In this document: positions 1-12,301 of the stretch, piece by piece
How the letters are laid out: each line of letters opens with the position of its first letter
Position numbering within the stretch: the stretch's first letter is position 1
Source: Aquibium carbonis
Lineage (GTDB): Bacteria > Pseudomonadota > Alphaproteobacteria > Rhizobiales > Rhizobiaceae
NCBI RefSeq assembly: GCF_003970795.1
Contig: NZ_RWKW01000010.1
Span: forward strand, 36,118-100,117
Direction of reading: 5' to 3'
DNA: 64,000 bases
Made by a program: the position numbers and the translations under genes
The notes under the pieces: generated by a model
What the model was told of the DNA's origin: nothing
Database searches by the model: none
The model's input: only the letters and a program-made list of their open reading frames with translations

Positions 1-1064
1 GCAGGCCGCACGAGGCGGACCCGGTAGTGGATGAGCGTGTCGCAGGCGAGCACGAAGAATAGCAGCATGCCCTGGAAGGCGCGCACGGTCTTGTCGGTGA
101 CGCCGATGCCGATCTGCGCCGCCTCGCCGCCCAGATAGGAAAGCGCCAGCACGAAACCGGCGGCAACGATGCCGAGCGGGTTCAGCCGGCCGAGGAAGGC
201 GACGATGATGGCCGCGAATCCGTAGCCCGGCGAGATCTGCGGCTGCAATCGGCCGATCGCACCCGACACCTCGACGATGCCGGCGAGTCCCGCCAGCGCG
301 CCCGAGACCAGGAAGGCGAAGACGATGGTGCGCGCCGTGGAAAAGCCGCCGAAGCGCCCTGCCCTCGGGCTCTGCCCGATCACCTTCACCTCGAAGCCCT
401 TCAGCGTGCGCGACAGCATGAACCACACCGCGACCGCCGCGACGATGGCCAGGACGATGCCCCAGTTGGCGCGGCCCGACATCGGCATCAACTCCGGCAC
501 GATCGCCCAGGAGTGGAAGGCCGGCGCCTGCGGGAAGCTCATGGCGGCCGGATCGCGCCAGGGGCCGCGCACCAGCCAGTCGAGGATCAGCTGCGCGACA
601 TAGACCAGCATCAGCGAGGTCAGGATCTCGTTGGTGTTGAAGCGCGCCTTCAGGATGGCCGGGATGGCGGCCCAGGCCGCGCCGCCGATTGCCCCGCAGA
701 TCAGCATCATCGGCAGCACGGCGCCGTTCTGGAACTGGGGAAAATACAGCGGAATGGCCGAGCCGGCGATCGCGCCGATGGTGAACTGGCCTTCCGCGCC
801 GATGTTCCAGTTCGACGACAGGAAGCAGACCGACAGGCCGACCGCGATCAGGATGAGCGGCGCGGCCTTGATCGCCAGCTCGTGCAGCGACCAGACTTCG
901 GTCAGCGGCTCGATGAAATAGGCGTAGAGCCCGTTCACGGGATCCTTGCCGAGGATCAGGAAGATCACGCCGCCGGCCACCACCATCAGTCCGAAGGCGA
1001 TGAACGGCGACAACGCGGAAAAGAGCGCGGATTGCTGCGGCCGCTTGACCAGTTCGAGCCGCAT
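1..1064 (-). CDS. BmpA-type ABC transporter permease (partial)
   Basis: Inner-membrane permease of a nucleoside/sugar ABC importer of the BmpA-NupOPQ (YufOPQ) type. I translated the minus strand from the ATG at 1064: it reads MRLELVKRPQQSALFSALSP, stays open to the window edge (about 354 codons) and consists mostly of hydrophobic segments. Family-typical stretches include NWNIGAEGQF and, near the break, GYGFAAIIVAFLGRLNP. The start overlaps the stop of the ATPase gene by one base (TGATG), so the two are translationally coupled. The C-terminus and the expected second permease lie outside the window. The substrate cannot be fixed from sequence; nucleosides are the usual one for this family. Confidence 0.88.
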   Translation of the reverse strand, partial: MRLELVKRPQQSALFSALSPFIAFGLMVVAGGVIFLILGKDPVNGLYAYFIEPLTEVWSLHELAIKAAPLILIAVGLSVCFLSSNWNIGAEGQFTIGAIAGSAIPLYFPQFQNGAVLPMMLICGAIGGAAWAAIPAILKARFNTNEILTSLMLVYVAQLILDWLVRGPWRDPAAMSFPQAPAFHSWAIVPELMPMSGRANWGIVLAIVAAVAVWFMLSRTLKGFEVKVIGQSPRAGRFGGFSTARTIVFAFLVSGALAGLAGIVEVSGAIGRLQPQISPGYGFAAIIVAFLGRLNPLGIVAAGFVLALSYLGGEAAQIGIGVTDKTVRAFQGMLLFFVLACDTLIHYRVRLVRP

Positions 1065-2626
1065 CACGCCATCTCCGCCGGGTCGTGGTGGTGCACGTGG
1101 CCGGGCTCGGCGCCGCCCATCAGGAGGCCGACCTTCTCGTAGGTCGCTTCGGCGCGCGGCATGGGCTTGGAGAGCTCGCCATTGTGCATGACGGCAATCT
1201 TGTCGGAAATCTCGAACAGTTCGTCGAGGTCCTGGCTGATCACCAGCACCGCCGAGCCGGAGCGGGCGAGCTCGATCAGTGACTGGCGGATGCGTGCCGC
1301 GGCTCCCGCGTCGACGCCCCAGGTCGGCTGGTTGACCACCATCACCGATGGCTGGCGGTCGAGTTCGCGCCCGATGATGAACTTTTGCAGATTGCCGCCT
1401 GACAGGGCGTTGGCCGGCGGGTCTTCTGCGCTCTTTCGCACGTCCATCATCTGGTTGATGCGCTTGGCGGCAGCTGAAATGGCCGCGCCACGAACGATGC
1501 CGAAAGCGCCGACATAGACCCCGGGATCGGTCGCATGGCGAGACAGAAGCAGGTTCTCCGACAGTTTCATGGCGGGCGCGGCGCCGTGGCCCAGGCGCTC
1601 CTCCGGTACGAAGGCGGCGCCCATGCGCCTGCGTCCCGAGATGCCGTCGCGACCGGCGGGCTTGCCGCGGATCGAAACCGCCTCGGCCCGGTCCTGCAGC
1701 ACCTCGCCCGAGACCGCCTCGAAGAACTCGCCCTGGCCGTTGCCCGCCACGCCCGCGATGCCGATCACCTCGCCGGCCCGCACATCGAGGGAAATGTCGC
1801 GAAGCGGGATGGAGAAGGGCGTTGCCGGAGCTCGGTTCAGATGGTCGACTCGCAGGAGCACGTCCGCGGTTCCCGCACCCTCGTCGACGCTGCGGACGAC
1901 GGCATGCACCTCCGTGCCGACCATCATGCGGGCCAGCGAGGCGGCGGTCTCCTGGCGCGGATCGCAATGGCCCACCACCTTGCCGTGCCGCAGGACGGTG
2001 GCGCGGTCGCACATGCGCTTCACCTCCTCGAGGCGATGCGAGATGTAGAGAATGGACTTGCCCTCGCCGCGCAGCCGCTCCAGCGTCTCGAACAGCTTGT
2101 CGGCCTCCTGCGGCGTGAGCACCGACGTCGGCTCGTCGAGAATCACCAGCTGCGGCGTCTGCAGCAGGCAGCGGATGATCTCGATGCGCTGGCGCTCGCC
2201 CACCGACAGGTCGCCGACGAGCGCATAGGGATCGAGCGGCAGGCCGTAGCTGTAGGAGAGCGCCTGCGCCTTGGCGGCGATGGTCGAGATGGGGGTCTTG
2301 GCGTCGAGCGACAATGCGATGTTCTCGGCCGCCGTCAGCGCCTCGAAGAGCGAAAAATGCTGGAAGACCATGCCGATGCCGAGGCGACGCGCTTCGCTGG
2401 GGCTGGTGATGCGCACCGGTTCCCCGTTCCAGCGGATCTCGCCCGCGTTCGGCTCCAGCGAGCCGAACAGCATCTTCACCAGGGTCGACTTGCCGGCGCC
2501 GTTTTCCCCGAGCAAGGCATGGATCTCGCCTCTCGCAATGTCGAGATCGACGCCATCGCATGCCTTGAGCGTGCCGAACACCTTGGTCAGGCCGCGCACG
2601 TCGAGAAGGGTTTCGCCTCCCGCCAA
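1064..2626 (-). CDS. BmpA-type ABC transporter ATP-binding protein
   Basis: Energising subunit of the importer whose permease follows. It has two fused ATPase domains. The first has Walker A GENGAGKST near residue 40, signature LSVGERQ and Walker B followed by EPTSVLTPQEAD. The second has signature LSGGNLQK and a degenerate P-loop region (GVAGNGQGE), as usual for the sugar/nucleoside ABC class. No ATG precedes the first domain. I chose the TTG at 2626 (LAGGETLLDV) because a GGGGTGTGAG stretch sits just upstream, giving 520 residues; another TTG at 2686 would add 20 arginine-rich residues. A periplasmic binding protein is not in the window. Confidence 0.88.
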   Translation of the reverse strand: MAGGETLLDVRGLTKVFGTLKACDGVDLDIARGEIHALLGENGAGKSTLVKMLFGSLEPNAGEIRWNGEPVRITSPSEARRLGIGMVFQHFSLFEALTAAENIALSLDAKTPISTIAAKAQALSYSYGLPLDPYALVGDLSVGERQRIEIIRCLLQTPQLVILDEPTSVLTPQEADKLFETLERLRGEGKSILYISHRLEEVKRMCDRATVLRHGKVVGHCDPRQETAASLARMMVGTEVHAVVRSVDEGAGTADVLLRVDHLNRAPATPFSIPLRDISLDVRAGEVIGIAGVAGNGQGEFFEAVSGEVLQDRAEAVSIRGKPAGRDGISGRRRMGAAFVPEERLGHGAAPAMKLSENLLLSRHATDPGVYVGAFGIVRGAAISAAAKRINQMMDVRKSAEDPPANALSGGNLQKFIIGRELDRQPSVMVVNQPTWGVDAGAAARIRQSLIELARSGSAVLVISQDLDELFEISDKIAVMHNGELSKPMPRAEATYEKVGLLMGGAEPGHVHHHDPAEMA

Positions 2627-2735
2627 CTCACACCCCGTCGTTCTTCTTGTTTCCCCGCACGCATCGTATGCGCGCGCTGCGCGCAACGCAAAGCGATATG
2701 CTCATTGAAAGAGCTTCACGAGAACAAGCGCAATC

Positions 2736-3713
2736 TCAAGGCAGCAGGATGCTGGTCCCGGTCGTCTTGCGGCCTTCCAGGTCGGCATGGGCCTGGGCCG
2801 CATCCTTCAACGCATAGCGCTGGTTGACCTCGACCGAGACGATGCCCTTGGCCACCACGTCGAACAGCGCATTGGCGGAGGCTTCGAGATCGGCACGGCT
2901 CGCGACATAGGCAAACAGCGTCGGACGCGTCGCGAAGAGCGAGCCCTTCTGCGACAGGATGGCGAGGTTGAATGGTGGGATCGGACCCGACGACTGGCCG
3001 AACGAGACGAAAAGGCCCCGCGGCCTGATGCAATCGAGCGAGGCCGGAAACGTGTCCTTGCCGACGGAATCATAGACCACGTCGCACATCTTGCCGCCGG
3101 TGATGTCCTTGACCTCGGCCACGAAATCCTTCGACGAATAGTCGATGACGTGGTCGTAGCCATGCGCCTTGGCGAGTGCGATCTTGTCGGAATTGCTTGC
3201 CGTGCCGATCACGGTGGCGCCCAGATGCTTGGCCCACTGCCCGACCAGAAGGCCGACGCCGCCGGCGGCGGCGTGATACAGGATCGTGTCGCCCGGCTTC
3301 ACCGCGAAGGTCCGACGCAGCAGATACTCGGCGGTCATGCCCTTCAACATCATGCCGGCGGCCTGCTCGTCGGACACGTCGTCAGGCAGCTTGACCAGCG
3401 TGGCGACGGGCATCACGCGGGCTTCGCAATAGGCGCCGATGGGGCTCGCATAGGCAACCCGGTCGCCAGGCTTCAGCCAGTCGACACCGGGTCCGACGGC
3501 GTCGACGACACCTGCCGCCTCGTTGCCCGCCGTCAACGGGAGCCCGTTCGGCGCCGGATAGAGGCCGGTGCGGAAGTAGGTGTCGAGATAGTTGACGCCG
3601 ATGGCTGTGTGGCGAACCAGCGCCTCGCCGGCGCCCGGTGCGCCGATCTCGACGTCTTCGAAGGTCAGAACTTCGGGGCCGCCATGCGCATGAACCCGGA
3701 CCGCTTTCGGCAT
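2736..3713 (-). CDS. NADPH:quinone oxidoreductase (zinc-less MDR family)
   Basis: Cytosolic medium-chain dehydrogenase/reductase of the quinone reductase (QOR) class, reducing quinones or enones with NADPH. N-terminal GroES-like domain (PKAVRVHAHGGPEVL, NYLDTYFRTGLYP), then a Rossmann domain with HAAAGGVGLLVGQ near residues 147-159. Structural and catalytic zinc cysteines are absent, as expected for QOR. I start at the ATG at 3713 (MPKAVRV), 325 residues; an in-frame codon at 3734 would reach into the upstream pcs gene. Only one base separates it from the pcs stop, so the two are probably co-transcribed. The physiological substrate is unknown. Confidence 0.9.
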   Translation of the reverse strand: MPKAVRVHAHGGPEVLTFEDVEIGAPGAGEALVRHTAIGVNYLDTYFRTGLYPAPNGLPLTAGNEAAGVVDAVGPGVDWLKPGDRVAYASPIGAYCEARVMPVATLVKLPDDVSDEQAAGMMLKGMTAEYLLRRTFAVKPGDTILYHAAAGGVGLLVGQWAKHLGATVIGTASNSDKIALAKAHGYDHVIDYSSKDFVAEVKDITGGKMCDVVYDSVGKDTFPASLDCIRPRGLFVSFGQSSGPIPPFNLAILSQKGSLFATRPTLFAYVASRADLEASANALFDVVAKGIVSVEVNQRYALKDAAQAHADLEGRKTTGTSILLP

Positions 3714-3714
3714 A

Positions 3715-4500
3715 TTATGAACTCCTCGCACCAAGTTTTGGAAACAACTGCATGATTCCGCCGATCAGGAACAGGTAGAGACCCGTCGCCGCGATCGCGA
3801 TCCTGACCCAGGGGGACGCATCCATGTCCTGAAGCAGCGCGATGGCGGCAAGGCCGCACCAGGCAAAGAAGATCGGCAGGTTGAGCCCGCGCAGGCGCTG
3901 GACCCGGACGGGATGGAGAAAACTGATCGGCAGGAAGGTGAGCACCCCGGCGAAGACGACCACCGCGAACGACACCCATTCCCCGGGTTCGATGACGAAG
4001 AGCGTGAACACCACCATGTTCCAGACCACGGGGAATCCCTTGAAGAAGTTCTCCTTGGTCTTCATGCCCGTATCGGCATAGTAGATCGCGCTCGACACCA
4101 CGATGATGGCGGCCGACAGGAACGACAGCCCTTCGCCCATGAAGCCGCGCTGGTAGAGCGCAAAGGCCGGTATCAGGACGTAGGTGACGTAGTCGATGAT
4201 GTTGTCGAGCATGTCGCCCGACCAGGTCGGCAGCACCGTCTTGACCTGCAGCTTGCGCGCGATCGGCCCATCGATGCCGTCGACGAACAGTGCTAGACCC
4301 AGCCACCAGAACATCGCCGTCCAGCGCTGCTCGCTTGCCGCCACCAGGGACAGGAAGGCGAGAAACGAACCCGAGGCGGTCAGAAGATGCACGGAGAACG
4401 CGCGCGCCTGCGGCCACGTCACCTTCTTGCGGTTCAGCGGCAGTCTTTCGGCGATCTTGCGGCCAATGACGTTCTTGTTCAGGTTCAAGGTCCACGCCAA
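3715..4500 (-). CDS. pcs: phosphatidylcholine synthase
   Basis: Condenses CDP-diacylglycerol with choline to make phosphatidylcholine in one step, the Pcs pathway typical of rhizobia and other host-associated alphaproteobacteria. 261 residues with several transmembrane helices. The CDP-alcohol phosphotransferase motif is complete: D77-G78...A81-R82, then G95, D99 and D103, with the 12-residue spacer characteristic of Pcs rather than the usual 8. The C-terminal helices end in GGIMQLFPKLGARSS. Its start overlaps the end of the upstream DUF1326 gene by 16 bases. This protein is one of the best lineage markers in the window. Confidence 0.95.
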   Translation of the reverse strand: MAWTLNLNKNVIGRKIAERLPLNRKKVTWPQARAFSVHLLTASGSFLAFLSLVAASEQRWTAMFWWLGLALFVDGIDGPIARKLQVKTVLPTWSGDMLDNIIDYVTYVLIPAFALYQRGFMGEGLSFLSAAIIVVSSAIYYADTGMKTKENFFKGFPVVWNMVVFTLFVIEPGEWVSFAVVVFAGVLTFLPISFLHPVRVQRLRGLNLPIFFAWCGLAAIALLQDMDASPWVRIAIAATGLYLFLIGGIMQLFPKLGARSS

Positions 4501-5099
4501 TCCAGTTTGCAGATTTCAGCCGAACGGCCGGCGAAGGTCCAGTCGCGTCCATGGGCGCGCAGGTGGCTGCGCTCGGCCTTCGCGACCGTGATCTCGGAAC
4601 CCAGCCAGTAAGCCGCGTTGGTGATCACGGTTTCACCTTCGCCATCCCTTCCAGGGATGGGCGTCAAGGCGCCTTCGATGATGTCCGGGATCTGGAAAAT
4701 GCGCGTCTTGTCCCTGGTTTCGCAGACGATCGGCGCCCACGCGTCGCCGAGGAACCGTCCGACGAGCACGGACAGCAACGACGACGAGCCGCCTGCCCTG
4801 CCGGTGAAGATTCGCTGCAAGGCCTTTGAAGCGTAGATGGAAGCGCGTTTATCGATGAAAAGGGCCGTCGTCCAGTTTCCGCGGCTCGTGATCCCCGGAA
4901 TGTCCATGACCAGGCACGCCTTGAGGCCGGAAAGGTCGACGTCGCCGTGATGCCCCGAATCGACGCGAAATCCGGCCCAGCTCTGGCAGGGGCCCTCCGT
5001 CGCCGGATAATCCCCGAGCGACAGAACCGACGGGCAGAACACGGCGCAACTGCAGGAGCGGAAGACTTCGCCCTTCATCGTCCAGCTCACCATCGCCAT
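4485..5099 (-). CDS. DUF1326 domain-containing protein
   Basis: About 204 residues, function unknown. The N-terminus MAMVSWTMKGEVFRSCSCAV is typical of DUF1326, including the CSCAVFCPS cysteine cluster near residues 16-24 that could bind a metal. No signal peptide or membrane segment is evident. I chose the ATG at 5099, preceded by an AGGAT stretch; a second ATG follows six bases later. The open frame extends further upstream to 5300 but that part is arginine-rich and shadows the divergent gene. It leads a probable operon with pcs and the quinone reductase, which gives no firm functional clue. Confidence 0.82.
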   Translation of the reverse strand: MAMVSWTMKGEVFRSCSCAVFCPSVLSLGDYPATEGPCQSWAGFRVDSGHHGDVDLSGLKACLVMDIPGITSRGNWTTALFIDKRASIYASKALQRIFTGRAGGSSSLLSVLVGRFLGDAWAPIVCETRDKTRIFQIPDIIEGALTPIPGRDGEGETVITNAAYWLGSEITVAKAERSHLRAHGRDWTFAGRSAEICKLDWRGP

Positions 5100-5218
5100 C
5101 CGACCATCCTGCAAACCGAGCGGTTGGCACGAGACTACAGGGAGCGCCGTTGCCGGCACAAGCCGTATCCGGCGAGCGCCATGCCGCCCGCGGCCGGCGC
5201 GTGGCACATTCCGCCGCG

Positions 5219-5248
5219 TTGATCGACGCATCGAAGGTGCCATATACC
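5219..5248 (+). promoter_or_regulatory. candidate sigma-70-type promoter
   Basis: TTGATC at 5219-5224 and TATACC at 5243-5248 are separated by 18 bases. The fit to the housekeeping consensus is moderate (four of six in each box). It lies 46 bases before the ATG of the FAD monooxygenase, in the divergent gap from the DUF1326 gene. Seen by eye only. Confidence 0.35.
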
Positions 5249-5293
5249 GGACGTCTCCGGTCTGCGGCCGGGATCGAACAGGAGTGCTTGGAC

Positions 5294-6523
5294 ATGGCAT
5301 CGAACGACAGGATCGAGGACGGCGACGTCGTGGACGTCATCGTTGCGGGCGCTGGACCTGCGGGACTGATCGCTGCGCTGGCTTTCGCGCGGGCGGGGTT
5401 CGGCGTGCGGCTGATCGGTCCCGAAGCAGGCGCGCAGGATCGCCGGACCACCGCCCTGATGGTGCCGTCGATGGCCTTTCTCGACGACCTCGGCGTGCGC
5501 GAGGCGATCATCGGTGAAGCTGCGCCTCTGCGCACCATGCGCATCATCGACATGACGCGGCGGCTCGTGCGCAGCGGTCCGGTTTCCTTCCACGCCTCCG
5601 AGATCGGCGAGGATGCCTTCGGCTGGAACGTGCCAAACGCCGTGCTGGCGCGCGAGCTTCAGCGTGCCGTGTCGGCGAGCCCGGCCATCACCTGGACGAA
5701 GTCTGCAATCGGCGAGTGGCGGGTCGGCGGCGATCCGGTCGTGGCCGTGCCGGATGCGTCGGAACCCGTGTCGGCTCGGCTCGCGGTCGCCGCGGACGGG
5801 CGCGGATCGCCGGCCCGCGAGGCCGCCGGCATCCGGGTGCTGCGACACACCTACGAGCAGGCCGCGCTCGTCTTCAATTTTGCCCATGGGCGCGATCACG
5901 GCTTCGTCTCCACCGAATTCCACACGGAGACCGGTCCGTTCACGCAAGTGCCGCTGCCAGGCCGCCGATCGAGCCTCGTCTGGGTCCTGCGTCCGGAGCG
6001 CGCCGAGGAACTGGCGGGCTTCCCTGACGAGACCCTGTCCGCACTGGTCGAGGAGCGGATGCAGTCCGCCCTGGGCAAGGTGACCGTCGAGACGGGCCGC
6101 CAAGTCTACCCGCTGTCGTCGGCGATTCCTGTGACCTTCGCTCGCGACCGGATCGCGCTCGTCGGGGAAGCGGCGCACGTCTTTCCGCCGATCGGCGCGC
6201 AAGGGCTGAACCTCGGCATTCGCGACGTTCGCGACCTGGTGGAGATCGCTGCGCGGCATCCCGGGGATCCGGGCGCACCGGCAGCACTCGATGCCTATAC
6301 CCGCCGGCGTCGGCCCGATATCGTAGCGCGCACCGGGGCCGTCCATGCGCTCAACCGCTCGCTGCTGTCCGACATGCTTCCCGCACAAGTGGCGCGCATG
6401 GCCGGTCTTGGCCTGCTCGGCACGTTCTCGCCGCTGCGCGCCTTCTTCATGCGCGAAGGGCTTCAGCCGGGCAGCGGGTTTTCCGCCATGTTCTCAGGAC
6501 CCCGGAAACAGGTCGGCCGGTAG
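5294..6523 (+). CDS. UbiH/COQ6-family FAD-dependent monooxygenase
   Basis: Flavoprotein aromatic hydroxylase of the UbiH/UbiF/COQ6 family, which hydroxylates the ring of ubiquinone precursors at the inner face of the membrane. The dinucleotide-binding motif VAGAGPAGLIAAL is near residue 17, and the second FAD motif LVGEAAHVFPPIGAQGLNLG is near residue 289. 409 residues, usual for the family. The ATG at 5294 follows AGGAG at 5280-5284; the open frame upstream of it is not needed. The 3' end overlaps the convergent AEC transporter gene by 30 bases. Which ring position it acts on cannot be told from sequence. Confidence 0.85.
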   Translation: MASNDRIEDGDVVDVIVAGAGPAGLIAALAFARAGFGVRLIGPEAGAQDRRTTALMVPSMAFLDDLGVREAIIGEAAPLRTMRIIDMTRRLVRSGPVSFHASEIGEDAFGWNVPNAVLARELQRAVSASPAITWTKSAIGEWRVGGDPVVAVPDASEPVSARLAVAADGRGSPAREAAGIRVLRHTYEQAALVFNFAHGRDHGFVSTEFHTETGPFTQVPLPGRRSSLVWVLRPERAEELAGFPDETLSALVEERMQSALGKVTVETGRQVYPLSSAIPVTFARDRIALVGEAAHVFPPIGAQGLNLGIRDVRDLVEIAARHPGDPGAPAALDAYTRRRRPDIVARTGAVHALNRSLLSDMLPAQVARMAGLGLLGTFSPLRAFFMREGLQPGSGFSAMFSGPRKQVGR

Positions 6524-7483
6524 AAGGCCGCTCTTGATCAGGTAGAGCAGTCCGGTCACCGTGAAGACCGACATCACCGTCGTGATCAGCACGCTGGCCG
6601 AGGCGCGTTCGACCCAGACGCCATATTGCTGCGCGATGACGAAGACGTTGGTGGCCGTGGGTAGCGCGGCGAGCAGCACGGCGGTGTAGACCCAGACCGG
6701 ATCGAAATCGCCGACCAGGCTCAGCATCACCCAGCAGACGATCGGATGCAGCACGAGCTTGATGCTAGCGATCGGCGCCATCGCCGTCGGCACCCGCTTC
6801 AGGGGTCTGAGCGCCAGCGTCACGCCCATGGCGAAGAGCGCGCAGGGCGCCGCCGCCCGCGCCAGCATCTCCAGCAGCCGCGAGACGGGTTCGGGCGGAA
6901 CGAACTGGACGGCCGCTGCCGCAACCCCCACCGCCGTGGCGATGATGAAAGGGTGCAGCGCGATCTTCCTCGCCACCTCCAGCGCCAGAGCGCCGGGTGA
7001 TCGCCGGTCGCCGCCCGACAGCGCCATCATCGTGGGCGCGATGGCGAAATGCATGATGTTCTCGAAGCAGAAGATCAGCGCCACAGGGACGGCCGCTTCC
7101 TCGCCGAAGGCGAGCAGCGCAACCCCGGGGCCCATGTAGCCGATATTACCATAGGCGGCGGCCAGCCCCTTGATCGTGCTCTCGGCAATCTCCCCGCGCG
7201 ACAGGATCACGGATCCGGCAAACATCAGCGCGAACATCGCGTAGGTCGAGAAGACCGTGGCGAAGATGTAGCCCCATTCCGTCAGTCGCTCGATCGGCGT
7301 GCGCGACAAGAGCTGGAAAAACAGCGCGGGCAGCGCGACATAGACGATGAAGACATTCATCCAGCCGAGCGCTTCCAGCGGCTGGCGAACCAGCCGCGCG
7401 ACGAAGAATCCCAGGAAGATCAGTCCGAAAAACGGCAGGACAAGGCCGAGAATCTCCGCCAGCTTCCAGTCCTCCATCACCAA
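6494..7483 (-). CDS. AEC family (auxin efflux carrier-like) transporter
   Basis: 329-residue inner-membrane carrier of the AEC family, whose bacterial members move malate, malonate or other organic acids. About ten hydrophobic helices are visible, starting at LAEILGLVLPFFGLIFLGFF. The conserved mid-protein stretch AAYGNIGYMGPGVALLAFG and the C-terminal PTATNVFVIAQQYGV are family hallmarks. It is convergent with the upstream flavoprotein and overlaps it. No neighbour points to a substrate. Confidence 0.87.
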   Translation of the reverse strand: MVMEDWKLAEILGLVLPFFGLIFLGFFVARLVRQPLEALGWMNVFIVYVALPALFFQLLSRTPIERLTEWGYIFATVFSTYAMFALMFAGSVILSRGEIAESTIKGLAAAYGNIGYMGPGVALLAFGEEAAVPVALIFCFENIMHFAIAPTMMALSGGDRRSPGALALEVARKIALHPFIIATAVGVAAAAVQFVPPEPVSRLLEMLARAAAPCALFAMGVTLALRPLKRVPTAMAPIASIKLVLHPIVCWVMLSLVGDFDPVWVYTAVLLAALPTATNVFVIAQQYGVWVERASASVLITTVMSVFTVTGLLYLIKSGLLPADLFPGS

Positions 7484-7582
7484 GATTGCAGGGTGGCGCT
7501 AACGGCTGGCAGACAGACCGTCAAGCGCGGTCGCTATTGAATTGTCGTTCAGGTTGCGCCACTTATCGGTAAGGGTGTGACA

Positions 7583-7915
7583 ATGAAAACAATTCGCGAA
7601 GCCAAATTCCAGATCGGTCAGGTCGTCTGTCACCGGCTGTTTCCGTTCAGGGGCGTCATCTTCGACGTCGATCCGGAGTTCGCCAACACCGAGGAATGGT
7701 ACCAGGCCATTCCCGCGCAGGTTCGCCCGCGCAAGGACCAGCCCTTCTACCACCTTCTGGCCGAGAACGCCGAAAGCGAGTATGTCGCTTACGTGTCGGA
7801 ACAGAACCTGTTGCCCGACGAGACCGGAGAGCCGGTCCGTCACCCGCAGATCGCCGAGTTCTTCGTGACGACGCCCGACGGCCGCTATGCGCCGAAGGCG
7901 ACGGTGGTGAACTGA
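7583..7915 (+). CDS. hspQ: heat shock protein HspQ (YccV-like)
   Basis: Small soluble protein of the HspQ/YccV family, known in enterobacteria as a hemimethylated-DNA-binding heat-shock protein and specificity factor for Lon protease. 110 residues carry the family core: KFQIGQVVCHRLFPFRGVIFDVDP, then FYHLLAENAESEYVAYVSEQNL and a tail ending KATVVN. The ATG at 7583 sits seven bases after AAGGG at 7571-7575, so I prefer it to the GTG at 7577, which is too close. Single gene between two minus-strand genes. I saw no convincing sigma-32 promoter. Confidence 0.9.
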   Translation: MKTIREAKFQIGQVVCHRLFPFRGVIFDVDPEFANTEEWYQAIPAQVRPRKDQPFYHLLAENAESEYVAYVSEQNLLPDETGEPVRHPQIAEFFVTTPDGRYAPKATVVN

Positions 7916-7945
7916 CGGCGGCGCGGGTGCTTCACAGCGGCCGCA

Positions 7946-11479
<3,534 letters not shown>

Positions 11480-11615
11480 GGTGTGTTCCGTCCGGGCTTC
11501 GAGTCGGGCGCCATAGTCGGCGCTCGATGGCCTCGCGTCCACCCGACGGGTCGCACTTCGTCGCTCGGCGGGGACCGCATCTGTGGAAAAGGGAGGTGGC
11601 GCTGCCGCCGGCCGA

Positions 11616-12218
11616 TCAGATCGCCGAGACGGCCCAGTTGACCAGCGCCGCGGTCACGTCGGCAAACGCCCTGTCGAGCGCGGCCACGAAGGCGTCGTTG
11701 CCGGTGCCGACGACGGGCACAGCGGCCTCGAACCCGCGCGAGGCGCGCACGACGCCGTTCCGGTCGTTGAGAATGCGCACGAAGAACTCGACATGCGCGG
11801 TCTGACCACCCGTGGCGCGAATCTCGAAGGCACGGATGTCGACGGAGATCTGGTAGTCGATCGCCAGGCCTTCGCCCGGCCGTCCGACGCCGCCGAACTT
11901 GCCCGATTTCTGGAAAGCTTCGGCAAGCCGGGCCTGGATGACCTTCGGAAGCCGGTCGCCCCACTGCGCGCCGCCGAGGAACTCGATGGACGAAGGGGTG
12001 GGCTTCACGACGATGTTCTGGCCGTCGAGCGACTTCAGGGCCGTCGGTTCGGCGATCAGGATCTGCCGGCGTGTCTTGGCGCGGCCGACGGCGGCAAAGG
12101 ACGGGTTGGTCAGCTCATAGGTGTCGAGCGCCCCGGGTCCCAGGCCCGGGATGGCCGCGCAACCCGACAGGATTGCGGTCAGCCCAAGAAATGCAACGAG
12201 TGATCGTACGCTCTTCAC
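11616..12218 (-). CDS. ABC-type transport auxiliary lipoprotein
   Basis: Last gene of the Mla-type operon. About 200 residues, beginning at a GTG (VKSVRSLVAFLGLTAIL) with GGAACGGAAG just upstream. A signal peptide ends in the lipobox LSGC, so the mature protein is a lipoprotein. The rest matches the PqiC-like ABC-transport auxiliary family (YELTNPSF, ILIAEPTAL, KVIQARLAEAFQKSG). Related proteins sit at the outer membrane and dock the MCE protein, so I infer it anchors the periplasmic bridge. It replaces the MlaC/MlaA parts of the E. coli system, which I do not see here. Confidence 0.82.
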   Translation of the reverse strand: MKSVRSLVAFLGLTAILSGCAAIPGLGPGALDTYELTNPSFAAVGRAKTRRQILIAEPTALKSLDGQNIVVKPTPSSIEFLGGAQWGDRLPKVIQARLAEAFQKSGKFGGVGRPGEGLAIDYQISVDIRAFEIRATGGQTAHVEFFVRILNDRNGVVRASRGFEAAVPVVGTGNDAFVAALDRAFADVTAALVNWAVSAI

Positions 12219-12301
12219 GCTTCCGTTCCCGATACGCGTCCGTGACGGCAAGCGCGTATGTCCCGCCTCGTGGTTTGTCTTGCGGGGATCAGGCGGCAAA
12301 G

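Noticed and set aside
7537..7566. TTGAAT-18-ACTTAT as an hspQ promoter
   Set aside because: The second box fits the consensus poorly and the implied start would fall on the ribosome-binding site.
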